NCBI GenBank assembly: GCA_036244855.1
Contig: BQKZ01002936.1
Coordinates: 24,238-36,988 of the forward strand
DNA: 12,751 bases
From: Temnopleurus reevesii
Lineage: Eukaryota > Echinodermata > Echinoidea > Temnopleuroida > Temnopleuridae
Reading direction: 5' to 3'
Shown: in pieces, positions 1 through 7,630 of the stretch
How the letters are laid out: each line of letters starts with the position of its first letter
Position numbering within the stretch: the first letter of the stretch is position 1
Notes under the pieces: generated by a model
What the model was told of the DNA's origin: nothing
Databases searched by the model: none
The model's input: only the letters and a program-made list of their open reading frames with translations
Made by a program: the position numbers and the translations under genes

Positions 1-368
1 GGGGGGGGGGGGGGTAAATTTGGGCCCAAGAGCCAGGATATTTTTTGGATAAGAGTTTAAATAAATAAAAATGATGACTGTCGGTTTAGTATACATAAAT
101 GTATAATTAATAGGCTAATGCCCTTTCTTAACATTATAAAACAAAAATATGAATAAAAATGTTTAGAATATACGAGGACAACTGGAAAGGATAAGGAATC
201 AACGCTAGGCATGCTAGGATAAAGGATCATATATATTCAACGTCAATTATGCTGCATATTAATTGCGTTTGCAATAGATAGAATTTATATTAAAAGTTTT
301 ATGGATTGATTGCGATTTTTGTGGTCTCAAGAGGTGATAAACTAGAATGGGGACAGTTTTGTGCCGCT

Positions 369-490
369 GATTTACCCCCATAGGGTCATGTATATAGTTT
401 CGATGGACTTTATGCATCTCATCAATTACAATGTGATAAAATCTGCGAAAGACAACAGACCTAGCGAAACTAAAAGCAAATACGATTGCA
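369..490 (+). repeat. Internal duplicated module A of the long repeat
   Basis: The module begins GATTTACCCCC, continues through TTTCGATGGACTTTA, and includes AATGTGATAAAAT at 430-442. The same order of blocks recurs about 520 bp further on, at 894-1012. The right long repeat has the equivalent at 11289-11405. This points to a duplication inside the element that predates the separation of the two long copies. No function can be assigned. Confidence 0.6.
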
Positions 491-893
491 AATGTTTTTC
501 TTGTTTATTATTTGTTTTTCCAGCTCATCCTATGTGCGAAAGGATGGTTCCTGGCATAGAATGGGGCCTGTAACATAAAAGATACAATTATATTTACGAC
601 AAATATTTATCGTAAGTCTATGGCAAAATATGTGCCACAGAGATACGATTAATTTTCAATCACTCGCATCTCTTTTATGTTACAGATCCCTGGACCGTTA
701 TTACAATCAATAAAGAATATTCGTTCCTTTTGACGGGGAGGCGAATGCAGAAATGATGAGTTTCGCATTAAAAGCATTGTTTATCAATAGTATTGTTTAC
801 CTACATCATGTACATTTATTCGCCCAAAATGGTCACTGGTTCGACAGCCTTTGGCATGTTATGGGTGCATAAAAACACCCCTATAGGATCCCG

Positions 894-1012
894 GATTTAC
901 CCCCTCAGGCTGTTTCGGTTGACTTTAGATAACTTGCTAAACACAATGTGATAAAATACACCGACTGCAACAATACAAATGAAACCAAAAACAAACGAAA
1001 ATAAGATAAGAA
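894..1012 (+). repeat. Internal duplicated module B of the long repeat
   Basis: This is the partner of the module at 369-490. It shares GATTTACCCCC, then TTTCGGTTGACTTTA and AATGTGATAAAAT (945-957), with gaps between. Its equivalent in the right long repeat starts at 11770. Module B is far better conserved between the two long copies (only a few differences in about 150 bp) than the surrounding sequence is. Confidence 0.6.
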
Positions 1013-1507
1013 TGCCTTTATTTGGCATTAAACATTACTTCATTTAGATGATTCTACACCGTTTCTATGTTTGGGGTAGAAAGAATACACCCCTTTCAAT
1101 CCTAAATTTGCTGGGGTTGCTTTTTTGTTTTGTTATTTGATGCACCTGCAAAAATGGAAAATTTGAATTGGAAGTTCCATGGAGTGGAAAAAGAATTATC
1201 CAGAAATGTACTGCAGCCATCAAAACTGTGTTTATAGAAAGTCAAACTTTTGTACAAATACATTTTTCTTGGCAACCAATTATAATTTGCCTTAAGAGTT
1301 CTTTCTCAAACCGGCCTCTACATTGAAAGCGGGATGGGGGCGGGGGAAAATCGGTAACTGGTTTTAAAAAAAGGAAAAAGTAGGCCGTGGTCACGAAACC
1401 ACCCAAAACAAAAACACGAAACCCTTAGGACAATCTCGAAAAATGAAAGTAAATTTGGAATATTGATCTTCGAGACCCCCGGGTGGTTCGACCCCACCAT
1501 CATGACC

Positions 1508-1577
1508 ATTGTCCGGAGATTTGCGCCTCGCGTGCCGAGGAGGCATAGTTCTTGAGCCTCGCTTAAAGTTGGACAAT
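1508..1577. other. 70-nt segment closed by a 7-bp stem, present in the left long repeat
   Basis: ATTGTCC (1508-1514) is perfectly complementary to GGACAAT (1571-1577). The enclosed GC-rich sequence carries two GCCTCGC copies, either of which can pair with the intervening GAGGAGGC. The counterpart at 12355-12424 has the same length and an unchanged closing stem, with about five substitutions inside. Size and closing stem recall a tRNA, but no D-arm, anticodon arm or T-arm can be drawn, so I do not call it a tRNA. A perfect pol III B-box-like GGTTCGACCCC lies just upstream, near 1483-1493. Confidence 0.4.
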
Positions 1578-1724
1578 ATTTGCTGGGGGATTTTATTTTT
1601 GAAGGGGTTGTTTGATATTTCAGGAGAGGAAAGGGATTATGGAGTCACTTGTGAGGATCGAGAATGGGGATGATGGACAATGGGAGTGAGAGTAGGAGAG
1701 AAAGAAACAACGAAAGGTAGAGAG

Positions 1725-1760
1725 GAAGAGAGAGAGAGAGGGGGGGGGGGTAGGCGAGAG
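1725..1760. repeat. GA microsatellite ending in a poly-G run
   Basis: GA dinucleotides run directly into 11 consecutive G at 1740-1750. The equivalent stretch in the right long repeat (about 12570-12600) has 9 G, so the tract varies in length between copies. Confidence 0.85.
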
Positions 1761-1861
1761 AGCAGTGAGTGGATAAAATGGAGAGGATTTGCAAGGAAAG
1801 GAATTTTAAAAAGAGAGATTGAGAAAAATATGGACAAAACAGGTGATAAAAACCTAAAGAA

Positions 1862-1927
1862 AGTCAGAGAGAACGAGAAAGAGAGAAAGAGAGAGAGAGA
1901 GAGCTGGTTTTTTTTTTGGGGGGGGGG
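1862..1927. repeat. GA microsatellite followed by T10-G10
   Basis: A purine run of GA and GAAA units ends at about 1907. It is followed by exactly ten T (1908-1917) and ten G (1918-1927). A similar T8-G17 junction sits at 10916-10940, immediately before the right long repeat, so T-run/G-run junctions mark both inner borders of the repeat pair. Confidence 0.8.
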
Positions 1928-2581
1928 AAGGAAGGGGAGAGAGAAAGAGGGCGGGGACATGAGATGAAGAAGATTAAAAGAATATAAAAATGTGAAAAGT
2001 ACAGAGACAGAAATGTGAACGTGTGTATAGAAAGAATGAGTGGAAAAGAATAAGAAACTAAATCGTTTTTTCGTCTGCCCCGCAAAACCGGGGAATGGAG
2101 AAGGCCCTGCAGCCCCATTTTTTTTTCCAATAGTGCAAGCCTAAATGGGAGTGTGAATAATTTGTAATACAAAGCCCTCCCCCCTCCCCTACATGCCTAC
2201 TTTACAAAACGTTCTGTGATACCTATTTCTAAGCGTGTTTTAAACAAGCTGATCTGATCCTGAAAGACCAAAAGATTGCATAAACTGCTCAAATCATATG
2301 AAATTGCCTTTGGCATGTTTGGATTAGTTTTAAATGGTTCTTCCAGGGCATTTCATTTAAAGTGTGATAACTGAAATCAAAATTGTATTTTCTTTTGAAT
2401 TGTATGTAAGATAATGTTTATGATCATAAAGGCTTCATGGTTCCCATACCATAATCTGATAATAGAATAATGTACCAGCAAATGATTCCTGTGTATTATG
2501 ACCATGATGGTCCATGCCATTCAAATTTTTCATTTTCCTTCAATTTCTCCCACTTTCTTGCTGTATTTTGATATGCTGGTA
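1928..2581. other. Gene-free spacer, purine-rich then AT-rich
   Basis: The first 130 bases continue the purine-rich strand bias (AAG, GAGA and AAAAG units). A small hairpin, CCCCG-CAAAAC-CGGGG, sits near 2080-2095. A C-rich CCCTCCCCCCTCCCC block lies near 2175-2189. The remainder is AT-rich and shows no open frame, RNA gene or repeat that I recognise. Confidence 0.5.
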
Positions 2582-2591
2582 ATGACGTCAT
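2582..2591. promoter_or_regulatory. Perfect CRE palindrome (ATGACGTCAT)
   Basis: The 10-base palindrome ATGACGTCAT contains the canonical CREB/ATF site TGACGTCA. It lies in AT-rich DNA with no recognisable promoter or gene nearby. A second TGACGTCA occurs at 10799-10806. About 0.2 occurrences of this 8-mer are expected by chance in a window of this size. Confidence 0.25.
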
Positions 2592-3056
2592 GATATTCTA
2601 GTACTGCACAGTAAATCAAATTAAAGATATACCCGTTATATTCTTATCTCTTTACGATGTTCGTTTGGAATAAAATGAATAATTGTTATATTATGTTGAA
2701 AGGGGCATAACGTTGCGGGTAGTTTTACTTCTTATCTAAAAGTATGGTTTAAAATAGAAAATCCTAAAATACCAGTAAATATAATATACCATTTTCGGAT
2801 GTGCCGGTTGGAGAGGTTATTTAGAGAAGCAGGACCTATTTTAGACGAACCCAAATTTGAGTGCCAATTTATTGGTGTTTTATACGTTTCACAATCATGT
2901 TACCGGTTGTTTCAGGGTTGTGATTGGGTACGAGGGGTCGAATAGAGGGACGAAAGGTGTGTCTAAAATCGCTCGCTAAATGTAGTGTATGTGGAATTTT
3001 CGACCCTTTTCCATCAAATACATTGCAAAATGTGTTTGGCAGAAAGTCTTCCGAAC
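2592..3056. other. Gene-free AT-rich spacer
   Basis: Short frames on both strands (about 2869-3115) show no domain, no signal sequence and no suitable start context, so I treat them as chance. No structural RNA is recognised. Confidence 0.5.
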
Positions 3057-3270
3057 GAATTGTTGGGCAATTTTTGTTCATCATTTTTGTTTTTGTTCAT
3101 CATTTTGTTAGGTAAACATTGGACTGGTTGTCAACCGTACCAACTGTTGGGCAATATATTGCCCAATCGTTGAGTGAGTTAAAAATGGACTGATAGTGGA
3201 GCATAAATGTTTGTCTATGAAACACATAAGGAAAACATTATAAATATATCCAACAGTTGGGTGGTTCGAA
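3057..3270. repeat. Cluster of TTGGGCAA-type palindromes with a 19-bp tandem duplication
   Basis: A perfect 20-bp palindrome, TTGGGCAATATATTGCCCAA, occupies 3147-3166 and extends outward imperfectly through CAAC and GTTG. Related half-sites occur as TTGTTGGGCAAT near 3060 and CCAACAGTTGGG near 3251. Between them, TTTTTGTTCATCAT is tandemly duplicated with a 19-bp period (3071-3106). The arrangement resembles a decayed foldback transposon, but I cannot define its ends or target duplications. Confidence 0.5.
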
Positions 3271-3496
3271 TGTTTTTGCCCCACGCTTTTTGCCGTTTAC
3301 TACCTATGTCATTGATAAGTTTCCCATTTCATTTTGTTTTGCCTGAGGTCTGTAGCATCTCCTCACCCCTCCGCCTCTCCTTAAACTTCTCAAAAGTTGT
3401 CAAACTTATGATGTAGGAAAGGAAAGGATGAAGTTTAGAGACGTGTATCATTCAATTCTGAATATTTACGCCAGGAGAAGAAGAGAGAAAGAGGAT

Positions 3497-3626
3497 CGCC
3501 ATCTTAAAGTCTCCATCCGAAAGACGGTATGCGACCAGGTTTCGAACCCACAGGCAGGAACTAACCCAAGCCTAATGACTGTCCCGAACAGCTTGATTTC
3601 AGGCGCACGCCACGATCCAACCAACC
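3497..3626 (-). mobile_element. SINE-like remnant, minus strand, with a 7SL/Alu-like head
   Basis: Read on the minus strand, the element starts near 3626 and has TGGCGTGCGCCTG (A-box-like, 3600-3612). It continues as AAATCAAGCTGTTCGGGA, then has a strong B box, GGTTCGAAACC (3538-3548), and then CGTCTTTCGGATGGAGACTTTAA. This last block resembles a CTTTCGGATGRGACGTTAAA motif I recall from animal SINEs. The stretch GTGGCG..GCCTG..ATC..AGCT..TCGGGA resembles the 5' domain of 7SL RNA and Alu, and the gap between the boxes (about 51 nt) is close to Alu's. No 3' tail or target duplication is clear. SINE identity is fairly likely; 7SL ancestry is inference. Confidence 0.5.
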
Positions 3627-3971
3627 TTTTATATCTTTTTACGTTAAAATTTCTTTTAACATTTCAGTCGAACGAAGAGCTGCTCTAGACCATACTCAAC
3701 AAAATGATACTTCACACGTCAATGCACACTGGAAACCCCTGCTTTCACCCAGGTCTGCATTCCGGGCACATATGGTCTGCTTCTCTTCTCTTCTCTATTG
3801 GCGTAGATAATCCAGTAGGATTGATAAACGCCCCTAAACTTCAACAACAACAAGTCTTCTCTCCATTCAAGTGCTCTTCACTCGTAGGTCCCCTACCAGT
3901 GATTCCTTCACCTGACATGCCTGAGGACGAGTCAGTTAAATCTACTCGGAACGTCGTGTTTTTATCTTTTT
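3627..3971. other. Gene-free stretch with an unsupported open frame
   Basis: A plus-strand frame of 101 codons (3704-4009) begins with an ATG. I recognise no domain in its product, and its end lies in the twin stem-loop at 3972-4000. The overlapping minus-strand frame is also unrecognised. Without a homologue or a conserved second copy I do not call either a gene. Confidence 0.4.
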
Positions 3972-4013
3972 TGAGCTTTTGCTCAGTCCTTTTCAGGACT
4001 ATTTCTTGAAAGA
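3972..4013 (+). other. Twin stem-loops, the second resembling the histone mRNA 3' stem-loop
   Basis: TGAGC-TTTT-GCTCA (3972-3985) is followed, sharing one base, by AGTCCT-TTTC-AGGACT (3985-4000). The second has the six-pair stem and TTTC loop of the metazoan replication-dependent histone 3' stem-loop. It differs from the GGTCCTTTTCAGGACC form only by a compensated A-T outer pair. A purine-rich CTTGAAAGA follows at 4005-4013, where a histone downstream element might lie, although the usual ACCA flank is absent. No histone coding sequence is visible upstream. It may be an orphan signal, a pseudogene remnant or coincidence. Confidence 0.3.
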
Positions 4014-4139
4014 TAACCCCACACCACATGGTGCAACCGCAAATCTTTTTGAAAAAAGAAAAAAAAATGATACAACATTGAAACTCACATCTTTACGAGT
4101 GGGTTAAGCACCTTTCATTCTTATGTGAATACACTTTGC

Positions 4140-4393
4140 TAAAGACCGACTCACACCTTTGCATTTTTAGCCTGTGTCAGCCCAGCGTTTTTGACAATAA
4201 CAAACGCTCCCCGAGCGCACAGTATACGCTGATCAGACGGTGGACTGACGTTTGGCTTGCGTTCAAGGAGCGTATACGTCGAACGTCAGTCCACCGTTTT
4301 ACCTGAGTCTTCGTACATCAAGGGAGCGTCTTTAATTGTCAAAAACGCTGGGCCGACACAGGGTAAAAACGCAAAGGTGTGAGTCGGTCTTAA
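4140..4393. mobile_element. MITE (foldback element) with 69-bp terminal inverted repeats and TAA target duplications
   Basis: The ends at 4143-4211 and 4322-4390 are inverted repeats over 69 bp with about six mismatches, starting AGACCGACTCACACCTTTGC. TAA directly flanks both sides (4140-4142 and 4391-4393). The element is 248 bp and non-coding. Two further perfect inverted repeats lie inside: 9 bp (4222-4230 with 4269-4277) and 16 bp (4237-4252 with 4282-4297). They interleave rather than nest. A 3-bp TAA duplication fits the TWA preference of PIF/Harbinger (Tourist-like) MITEs, but the terminal bases alone do not prove the superfamily. It presumably depended on a transposase encoded elsewhere. 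Confidence 0.88.
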
Positions 4394-4427
4394 GGGCCAT
4401 TACAGTCATGAACAGGGTAACTGTATT

Positions 4428-4456
4428 GTGCCTGGTAAATATTTGATTTCAGGCAC
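4428..4456. repeat. Hairpin GTGCCTG/CAGGCAC
   Basis: A perfect 7-bp stem (4428-4434 with 4450-4456) encloses a 15-nt AT-rich loop. The 3' arm overlaps CAGGCACGCGC (4450-4460), which recurs exactly at 5236-5246. Confidence 0.35.
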
Positions 4457-4542
4457 GCGCTCGGGCTCGCGAACAAAGACATACCACGCCGAAATGCAAA
4501 GTCTTAAAAACAGAAATAAGAGGGTTAATTAAGAAGTTTTAA

Positions 4543-4961
4543 CCCCCCCCCCCACGTGGAAGTCAACATGGTTATACATGTAGTATATAGACAAGGGACC
4601 CCTCAGGGTCCACTAAAGTACGAAGGTGCTGTTGTCGTTTTTAATTCCATGGTTTGACCAAACAAATGTAAGACCATCATTAGAATAGTGTACGAGTATA
4701 AAAAGTCACTTGCGTCTCGTTCACTTGGGGCTATGGCTGTTATCTGCTTTCGATATTCAAATAGCGCATAATTATTGTTGGAGAAAGCCCAAAGTTGTGT
4801 GGGGGGGGGGGGTGTACGGGGCGTTTATTTGGTTTTAGTGATGGATGTTATTTTGATGGAGTGCAAAATTGAACAACAATTGGTTTAAGGGGTGGTTTGA
4901 TATAAATGCGTGCTATGAATTAGTGTGTACACGTATGCGGGTTGGGGCAGGGGGGGGGGGG
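4543..4961. repeat. Region of long C and G homopolymer tracts
   Basis: C11 at 4543-4553, G12 at 4801-4812 and G12 at 4950-4961 interrupt otherwise AT-rich DNA. A compact hairpin, GGACCC-CTCA-GGGTCC, lies at 4596-4611. Runs of this length are expected far less than once by chance in such DNA. The G tracts could form G-quadruplexes. No gene is seen. Confidence 0.7.
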
Positions 4962-5916
4962 TGGCTCCGACTCCCCACAAGAACCCTCAATCTCGACCAA
5001 CGACAGTTAAAAGTATTTTAGTGGAACATCTACGATAAACCTTCACGAAATTCACGAAAATGAACAATTTCGTCACGTAACAAATCCATCAAACATTATT
5101 TTGTTTGCAGGTTGTGAATATCACGCTCCATTTCAGAATTCCACTCACTTCAGCACATTCTTTACAATCCAAGTATAACAAAAAAATGAATGGAATTAAT
5201 GAAAATGTAAGGGATGAATGGATGTAATTTCAAGTCAGGCACGCGCATCGTCTCTCTGAAAAGCGATATTATTTTGATAAAGAAATGGTACTAAATTATA
5301 TTCGAGGACTTACGTATCTTATCAGGATGAATTTAGACAATGTCATCATCTATTATTACACATCACTAATATTTGGTGGACCATGAACATGAACCGTTTG
5401 GAAATAATTTATGGCGTCTTGGCACGCGAACGGTACTACAATTGATTGTGATTCAAATTAGTCGAATGATGAATTTCATTCAGCAAAGAAGATGGTATGA
5501 ACATAACCATTTTATTTGTGTGTGTAACCATGCCATGACAGGGAGGAATGTTTTAGTTATCAACAACTCCCTAAAAAACATACAAATCCCCAAGACAAAT
5601 GCTCCCCCGCCCCCACAAAAAAAAAGAATCGTTGATTTGCTCCTTACTTGACAATATGCTTCATCGTATCAATGAATTGCTTTAGGATCATGAATCTGAA
5701 GATGATCAGAGGCATCAGGAAAGCAAATTATGACGTTTTAACCAACTGAATTATCTATGATTACGAAATCTTCCAACAACAACGACTTTATAATGGTGTA
5801 TAATTTCAAATAAATACAGGTTTTCACGGTTAATTTCAAAATATTTCATTAACAATTTGTACTCTGATCATTCAATTTTCCTCTGAATTCAAATTGCAGA
5901 ATGCTGGGTGCATGCG
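4962..5916. other. Gene-free AT-rich spacer
   Basis: An open frame at 5373-5651 begins with GTG rather than ATG, ends in an A/C-rich stretch and has no recognisable domain. I regard it as chance. The 11-mer CAGGCACGCGC recurs at 5236-5246. I recognise nothing else. Confidence 0.5.
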
Positions 5917-5922
5917 ATTTTG

Positions 5923-6206
5923 TGGGGGCGTCGTGGTGTAGTGGTGTAACAAGAGGGTCGTAGGTTCGACTCCCAACTGTGGCGTTACTTTCCTTCAGCA
6001 AGAAATTCATCCACATTGTGCTGCACTCAACCCAGGCGAGGTGAATGGGTACCTGGTAGGAATATTAATTCCTTAAAATGCCAAGTGTGCTGGTGTACGC
6101 CGGGCTAAAGCCAGGATAATAATAATGCAAAGCGCCTTGAGCAGTCAGCAGAGTGGATACGTGCGCTATATAAATTGCATCTACATTTATTATTATTATT
6201 ATTATT
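5923..6206 (+). mobile_element. tRNA-derived SINE, apparently full length, with ATT tail
   Basis: The head carries a pol III A box, TGGTGTAGTGG (5934-5944), and a perfect B box, GGTTCGACTCC (5963-5973), at tRNA-like spacing. The body has TTCCTTCAGCAAG, ATCCACATTGTGCTGCACTC and AATGGGTACCTGG, the kind of central domain shared by many invertebrate SINEs. The 3' end, GCGCCTTGAGC to GCGCTATATAAATTGCAT, would be the part recognised by a partner LINE reverse transcriptase. It is followed by an (ATT)n tail. ATTTTG at 5917-5922 and 6207-6212 is a possible target duplication. The element encodes no protein. Confidence 0.9.
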
Positions 6207-6212
6207 ATTTTG

Positions 6213-6780
6213 GTGAAATTGAATGATCGAATTTCTAAATCGCTTGACAACTATGAAGAAATTGTCGGGGAATTATGGTAAATGAAGGGCGATTGAAATT
6301 TATACCAATCACGCATCCAAGCTTTGTATTGATGATTAACAATGTCATTGATTAACATGAAATCACTCTTCATTTAGCAAAACGATATCATCAAGCTGAC
6401 ATCGTGTTCAGGGCTTAAATGATTTGACCAAATTATTGATTATCAACGGTCGCAAATATGGCATGGCATATTAATGACCGTTTAAAGTAATTAGCCTCAT
6501 ACATGTAAAATAATGTATAAGCCTCGTGGGAAGAGAAAATATGATGATGATGAAACCTTGCTTAGTCTACAGGCACAGACCTAATTTATGAAATGTACTA
6601 CAAACTTCTACTAGAAAGAGTAAGGAAGCCTGAAGCTCAGTCTATATAACAAAGATCCAAAATACATACCATGACCTATGCAACAATCAATAGCTGTGCT
6701 AGACCTCTATTCAGACATATTCATGTGGTATAAGATATTAAAACATTTATGGGTCTGCTTTTGAGAACTAGTCTACTCCA
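6213..6780. other. Gene-free AT-rich spacer
   Basis: The stretch contains repeated GATTAACAATG/GATTAACATG motifs near 6331-6360 and TAAT/ATTA-rich sequence that would attract homeodomain motif matches by composition alone. No open frame, RNA gene or repeat is supported. Confidence 0.5.
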
Positions 6781-6789
6781 CTGTCGCTC

Positions 6790-6896
6790 CCAATCAGCCA
6801 ATCGCAAAAGCGCTCTGCGGAAATCGGGGACGAGCGACTCACTTCTGTTTAACTCTTTGACGGCTAAGCGTGTAAAATCACTATTGAGCGGGCGGG
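6790..6896. promoter_or_regulatory. Promoter-like cluster: two CCAAT boxes and a GC box
   Basis: CCAAT occurs at 6790-6794 and 6798-6802, eight bases apart, and GGGCGGG lies at 6890-6896. The surrounding 110 bp is richer in GC and CpG than its flanks. This combination (NF-Y and Sp/KLF sites) is common in CpG-type promoters. No downstream exon or start site is recognisable on either strand, so this is only a candidate. Confidence 0.3.
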
Positions 6897-7204
6897 CCGA
6901 ACAGCAAATATTGATGGGTAAAAATTACAATTATCGTAATTAATTTGCAGATGTACGTCCGTGATTGTTTAATCTCTCGGGTTTGCTTGTTGTTAAATCT
7001 CCGTGTGAAAGTTTCCGGAATGGGACATGATGGAAGATAAAGCATATATACTGAGCGTCGTCGAATGGAAAACGGAAGAATTGTGATATCTATTTCCAAA
7101 ATAATCAATATCTTTCGAATTGAAGAGACAAACATTGTGCTGTATCTGGCTGTTACAAACATTTCCTCATTCGAAGTAGATCAGTATAATAGTTGCTTTT
7201 AACC

Positions 7205-7218
7205 GTTGCTATGATAAC
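7205..7218. promoter_or_regulatory. X-box-like RFX site
   Basis: GTTGCTATGATAAC fits the RFX/DAF-19 X-box pattern RYYNYYWWRRNRAC at every position and is two bases from the symmetric GTTGCCATGGCAAC. A CTCCGCCCC GC-box-like site lies about 20 bp downstream (near 7240). RFX sites often mark promoters of ciliary genes. No such gene is visible here. Confidence 0.3.
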
Positions 7219-7630
7219 GAAAACGTTGTATTTAAGGGCTCCGCCCCAAAGTTTTTACATGACTGCTTTTTATTAATGTTATCTCTTTTTGGAGGGTTAG
7301 GGATGGGGGAGATGGTAGTCTGACATTTTTCCAATTTTTGAACTCATTTAACTCATTTCAATATTTGGAACATAGACCTTAGTAAGATATCAATGTAAAG
7401 AAAATCCAATGAATTGCTTATATCATTTTTAAGGTATATTCCTTTTGACCCACTTAAATTTTGATATTATTTTTTTTTTCATTATGTATAAAAGTGGTAG
7501 TAGTTGGAGAAAAAGAGCTTTTTATTTGTCGTGTCATTATCATATTATATTCAAACACCATTACCGAGCGATACTAGGGAGTGGTTTTTTAAAGTACTAG
7601 TAATTGAGTTGTAACGTTGTAATAACGTAA
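7219..7630. other. Gene-free AT-rich spacer
   Basis: The sequence is mostly T-rich, with one GC-box-like patch near 7240 and short homopolymers. No open frame or RNA gene is supported. Confidence 0.5.

Larger units (their letters stand above)
1..1907 (+). repeat. Left copy of a long direct repeat (about 1.9 kb, truncated by the window edge)
   Basis: This stretch matches 10924-12751 in the same orientation. After an opening poly-G run, the shared sequence begins with TTTGGGCCCAAGAGCCAGGA and can be followed, with indels, to the GA microsatellite at about 1862-1907. The offset between copies falls from 10926 near the start to 10860 near position 1320 and 10847 near 1621, so the left copy is about 80 bp longer. 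By eye, identity is roughly 90%, rising to about 97% around 892-1045. I see no long open frame shared by the two copies. The element is therefore non-coding: a dispersed repeat, a long terminal repeat, or part of a tandem unit. Its 5' edge lies at or beyond the window start. Confidence 0.93.

Noticed and set aside
361..573. 70-codon frame in the left long repeat
   Set aside because: The start is GTG, and the right copy has stops and frame-shifting indels over the same stretch.
1483..1493. tRNA gene suggested by GGTTCGACCCC
   Set aside because: There is no A box at tRNA spacing and no cloverleaf can be drawn. An isolated B box is not a tRNA gene.
1637..2172. Open frames of about 95-107 codons on both strands across the GA-rich tract
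   Set aside because: Arg/Glu- or Ser/Leu/Phe-rich products follow directly from GA and CT repeats, and the right copy shows the same artefact.
2309..2385. Possible third copy of the internal module (CCTTTGGCATGTT, AGTGTGATAA)
   Set aside because: Only short scattered words match those at 850-957, too little to separate from chance in AT-rich DNA.
3428..3688. 86-codon plus-strand frame
   Set aside because: It runs antisense through the SINE-like element at 3497-3626 and has no recognisable product.
3919..3950. Hammerhead-ribozyme-like CCTGA..CTGAGGACGAGTC
   Set aside because: The invariant CUGANGA core and the GAAA segment are both broken, so the resemblance is superficial.
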